The notes under the pieces are model-generated. The model was not told the origin of the DNA, did no database searches, and worked only from the letters and a program-made list of their open reading frames with translations. A stretch of DNA of 64,000 nucleotides from Macrosoma leucophasiata (taxonomy: Eukaryota > Arthropoda > Insecta > Lepidoptera > Hedylidae): contig JAWQUS010000010.1 in assembly GCA_036365455.1 (NCBI GenBank), positions 23,732,501 through 23,796,500 on the forward strand, given 5' to 3'. The translations under genes and the position numbers were made by a program. Shown piece by piece: positions 62,285 to 64,000 of the stretch; the stretch's first letter is position 1, and every line of letters starts with the position of its first letter.

Positions 62285-63003
62285 CTAAAGCCTTTTCCTT
62301 TTTAATCGACTGCCAAAAAAAGGAGGAGGTTCTCAATTCGTCCGGACCTTTTTTTTTTATGCATTTTCACCGATAATTTGAAAACGCCTGTACCGATTTG
62401 AATAATTTTGGTTTTGTTTGAAAGGGTGTGCCTCACAGTTGGTCCCATTGTAACCATGTCAATGTGTGATGATGGGATCCTGGAGAAATCGAGGAAACTC
62501 TTCAAATTTCATAGCACACTTGAAACATTTTCGATGTTTTTTATAATTATAATGTTCCGTGTCTTGTGGCCGTATACCTCACAGGTAGGCCCATTGTCAC
62601 CATGACAAGATATGATGATGGGATCCTGGAGAAATCGAGGGAAGTCTTCAAATTTCATAGCACATTTGAAAGATTTTAGATATTATATAATGTTCCGTGT
62701 GTTTGCTTTCGGAAGGCACAATTTGATTAAGTGAAATTGATGATGAAGACTATATATGGTACCTTCTTAGTTGAAATACCTACTTTTACTGTAGCAATAC
62801 TAATAATAGTTACACGTTTGTTTAAAACATTGTTATTATAAACCGCGATTGTTCGAAAACGCCTGTACCAATTTGGTCTTTTTTTTTTGTTTGAAGGGGT
62901 GGGTATACCTCACAGGTGGTCCCATTGTCACCATGTCAAGATGTGATGATAGGATCGTGGAGAAATCGAGAGAAATACTCAAATTTCATAGCACACTTGA
63001 AAG
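62285..63003 (+). repeat. Family J repeat with three tandem 100-bp modules
   Basis: Opens 'aatcgactgccaaaaaaagg' 'aggaggttctcaattcgtcc'. A module containing 'cctcacag', 'ggtcccattgtaaccatgtc', 'gggatcctggagaaatcgag' and 'caaatttcatagcacactt' occurs at about 62430-62530, 62577-62680 and 62907-63003. A second word, 'gaaaacgcctgtacc', also recurs. Confidence 0.8.
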
Positions 63004-63450
63004 GAGATGATGATGGAGGTGATGATAGAGGTGATGATTATGGAGGTGATGGTGGAGGTGATGAAGTTGATGAAGATGGTAATGATGGAGGTGATGATTA
63101 TGGTGGTGATGATGGTGATGATGATGGTGGTGATGATGGTGATGATGGTGGTGATGATGGTGGTGGTGATGGTGGTGATTATGGTGATGATGGTGGTGAT
63201 GATGGTGGTGGTGATGGTGGTGACGACGGTGGAGGTGATGATGAAGATGATTTTGATGGAGGGGATGATGATGGAGGTGATAATGATGGAAGTGATGATG
63301 ATGATGGAGGGGTGATGATGAAAGTGATGGTGATAGAGGGATGATGATGTATGTGATGATGATAGAGGTGATGATGATGATGGAGGTGATTATGATAAAG
63401 ATGATGATAATGGAGGTGATAATGATGAAAGTGATGATGATAAAGGAGAT
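63002..63450. repeat. GAT/GGT trinucleotide tract
   Basis: About 450 bp of (gatgatggtggt)-like units with occasional a/g changes. Three frames are open: Asp/Gly on +, Met/Val on +, His-rich on -. They are repeat translations. A short (atc)n run at 63480-63510 faces it in inverted orientation. Confidence 0.95.
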
Positions 63451-63619
63451 GTTCATATTATTATGCGTGTCATGATCACCATCACGGTCATCATCATCAT
63501 CATCTTACTGTAATACTTAATACTAATAATAGTTACACCACTAAAAAGCAAAAAATAAATTATTTTAAAATTAAAAAAAACTGCCTTAAAAAAAATTACA
63601 AACTGAATAGACAAAAAAC

Positions 63620-64000
63620 ACTAAAAAGCGAAAAATAAACTCATTTAGATCATTTCATTTTAAGGGAATAAATCCGTAACCTATTAATTATAATAAGACA
63701 ATTGCTTTAATATGGGCTACGTACCTACCTACTCATAGGTTTGAAGTCGGTGCCAAGCCAATAGTGCGGCCCGCGCGTTAGGATTAATGTTGTGTTGTTG
63801 CAGTGTTATCAAATGCGGCTATTTGAATCGCAGTGAAAAAGGCTCTAAATTTTTTTATTTAACTTGGCACCGACTTCAAACCTATGAGTAGGTCGGTACG
63901 TAGCCCATATTAAAGCAATTGTCTTATTATAATTAATAGGTTACGGATTTATTCCCTTAAAATGAAATGATCTAATTGAGTTTATTTTTCGCTTTTTAGT
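63620..64000. repeat. Foldback with about 143-bp arms at the window edge
   Basis: The left arm 63620-63763 (actaaaaagcgaaaaataaa … gaagtcggtgccaag) and the right arm 63858-64000 (cttggcaccgacttcaaacc … cgctttttagt) are inverted with very few mismatches. The 94-bp loop carries 'gcggcccgcgcgttag'. The right arm may continue past the window. The element edge word 'ctaaaaagc.aaaaataa' also occurs at 63541-63558. Confidence 0.9.

Noticed and set aside
63002..63450. Asp/Gly-rich, Met/Val-rich and His-rich ORFs of 102-156 codons
   Set aside because: All three are translations of one trinucleotide tract; no start context or unique sequence.
62995..63510. CRISPR-like or satellite array
   Set aside because: Simple trinucleotide slippage product; no unique spacers and a eukaryotic context.

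Overview
The window is nuclear DNA of an insect, almost certainly a moth or butterfly. The basis is the repeat content: Jockey, RTE and CR1-like LINE pieces, several tRNA-headed SINE families, a SINE whose head resembles 5S rRNA, and the dispersed 'ctagctgtgcccgcgacttcg' repeat that litters lepidopteran genomes. There are no bacterial signals such as operons, Shine-Dalgarno sites or CRISPR arrays. Gene density is very low.

One host gene is supported: the 3' part of a class A (rhodopsin-like) G-protein-coupled receptor on the + strand. Five coding exons (15321-15426, 23982-24079, 30154-30322, 31108-31229, 33338-33529) join in frame through GT/AG sites and read from extracellular loop 2 through TM5, TM6 and TM7 to a 63-codon C-terminal tail with a stop. 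Exons for TM1-TM4 were not found and presumably lie in short exons I missed or to the left of the window. The introns are packed with transposons.

The other long reading frames are retrotransposon genes. A 5'-truncated Jockey-clade LINE (6608-9660) keeps an open frame of about 936 codons with endonuclease and reverse transcriptase. A shorter LINE is on the - strand (60725-62158, 8-bp target duplication). Degenerate RTE, Jockey, CR1-like and RNase H fragments are scattered elsewhere.

Naming used below. A: about 290-bp poly(A) retroposon beginning ACTGGTGGTAGAGC (about 30 pieces; strand given is the poly(A) sense strand). B: tRNA SINE 'ctgcctcggtagcctagtgg'. C: tRNA SINE 'gactgcctcgttggctcagtgg'. 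D: 5S-like SINE. E: RTE 3' ends. F: tRNA SINE 'ggttagtccagcgg'. G: poly(A) retroposon distantly like A. H: LINE 3' end 'gggacctggcgtgaag'. I: tRNA-headed repeat occurring as dimers and foldbacks. J: 'ggaggttctcaattcg' repeat. K: RTE-tailed repeat. L: 'ctagctgtgcccgcgac' repeat. M: 'gggttccgtacc' repeat. N: GC-rich retroposon. O: 'atcatttcgttcatccag' repeat. Q: MITE 'catagagcaacacgggcc'.

Layout: 0-6.5 kb mosaic of A, E, F, L; 6.6-9.8 kb Jockey LINE; 10-35 kb receptor gene with its repeat-filled introns; 35-41 kb MITEs and foldbacks; 41.5-47.3 kb dense nested SINE/hAT/LTR insertions; 47.5-52 kb A, G, N, B; 53-55.4 kb two TIR elements; 56-59.5 kb A, M, N; 60.7-62.2 kb minus-strand LINE; 62.3-64 kb J modules, a trinucleotide tract and a foldback running into the window edge. 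The strongest new-looking signals are the family I dimer/foldback insertions with 13-bp target duplications, a LINE that seems to have landed exactly at the target of an older relative, a three-level nested insertion with clean target duplications, and two abutting long hairpins.
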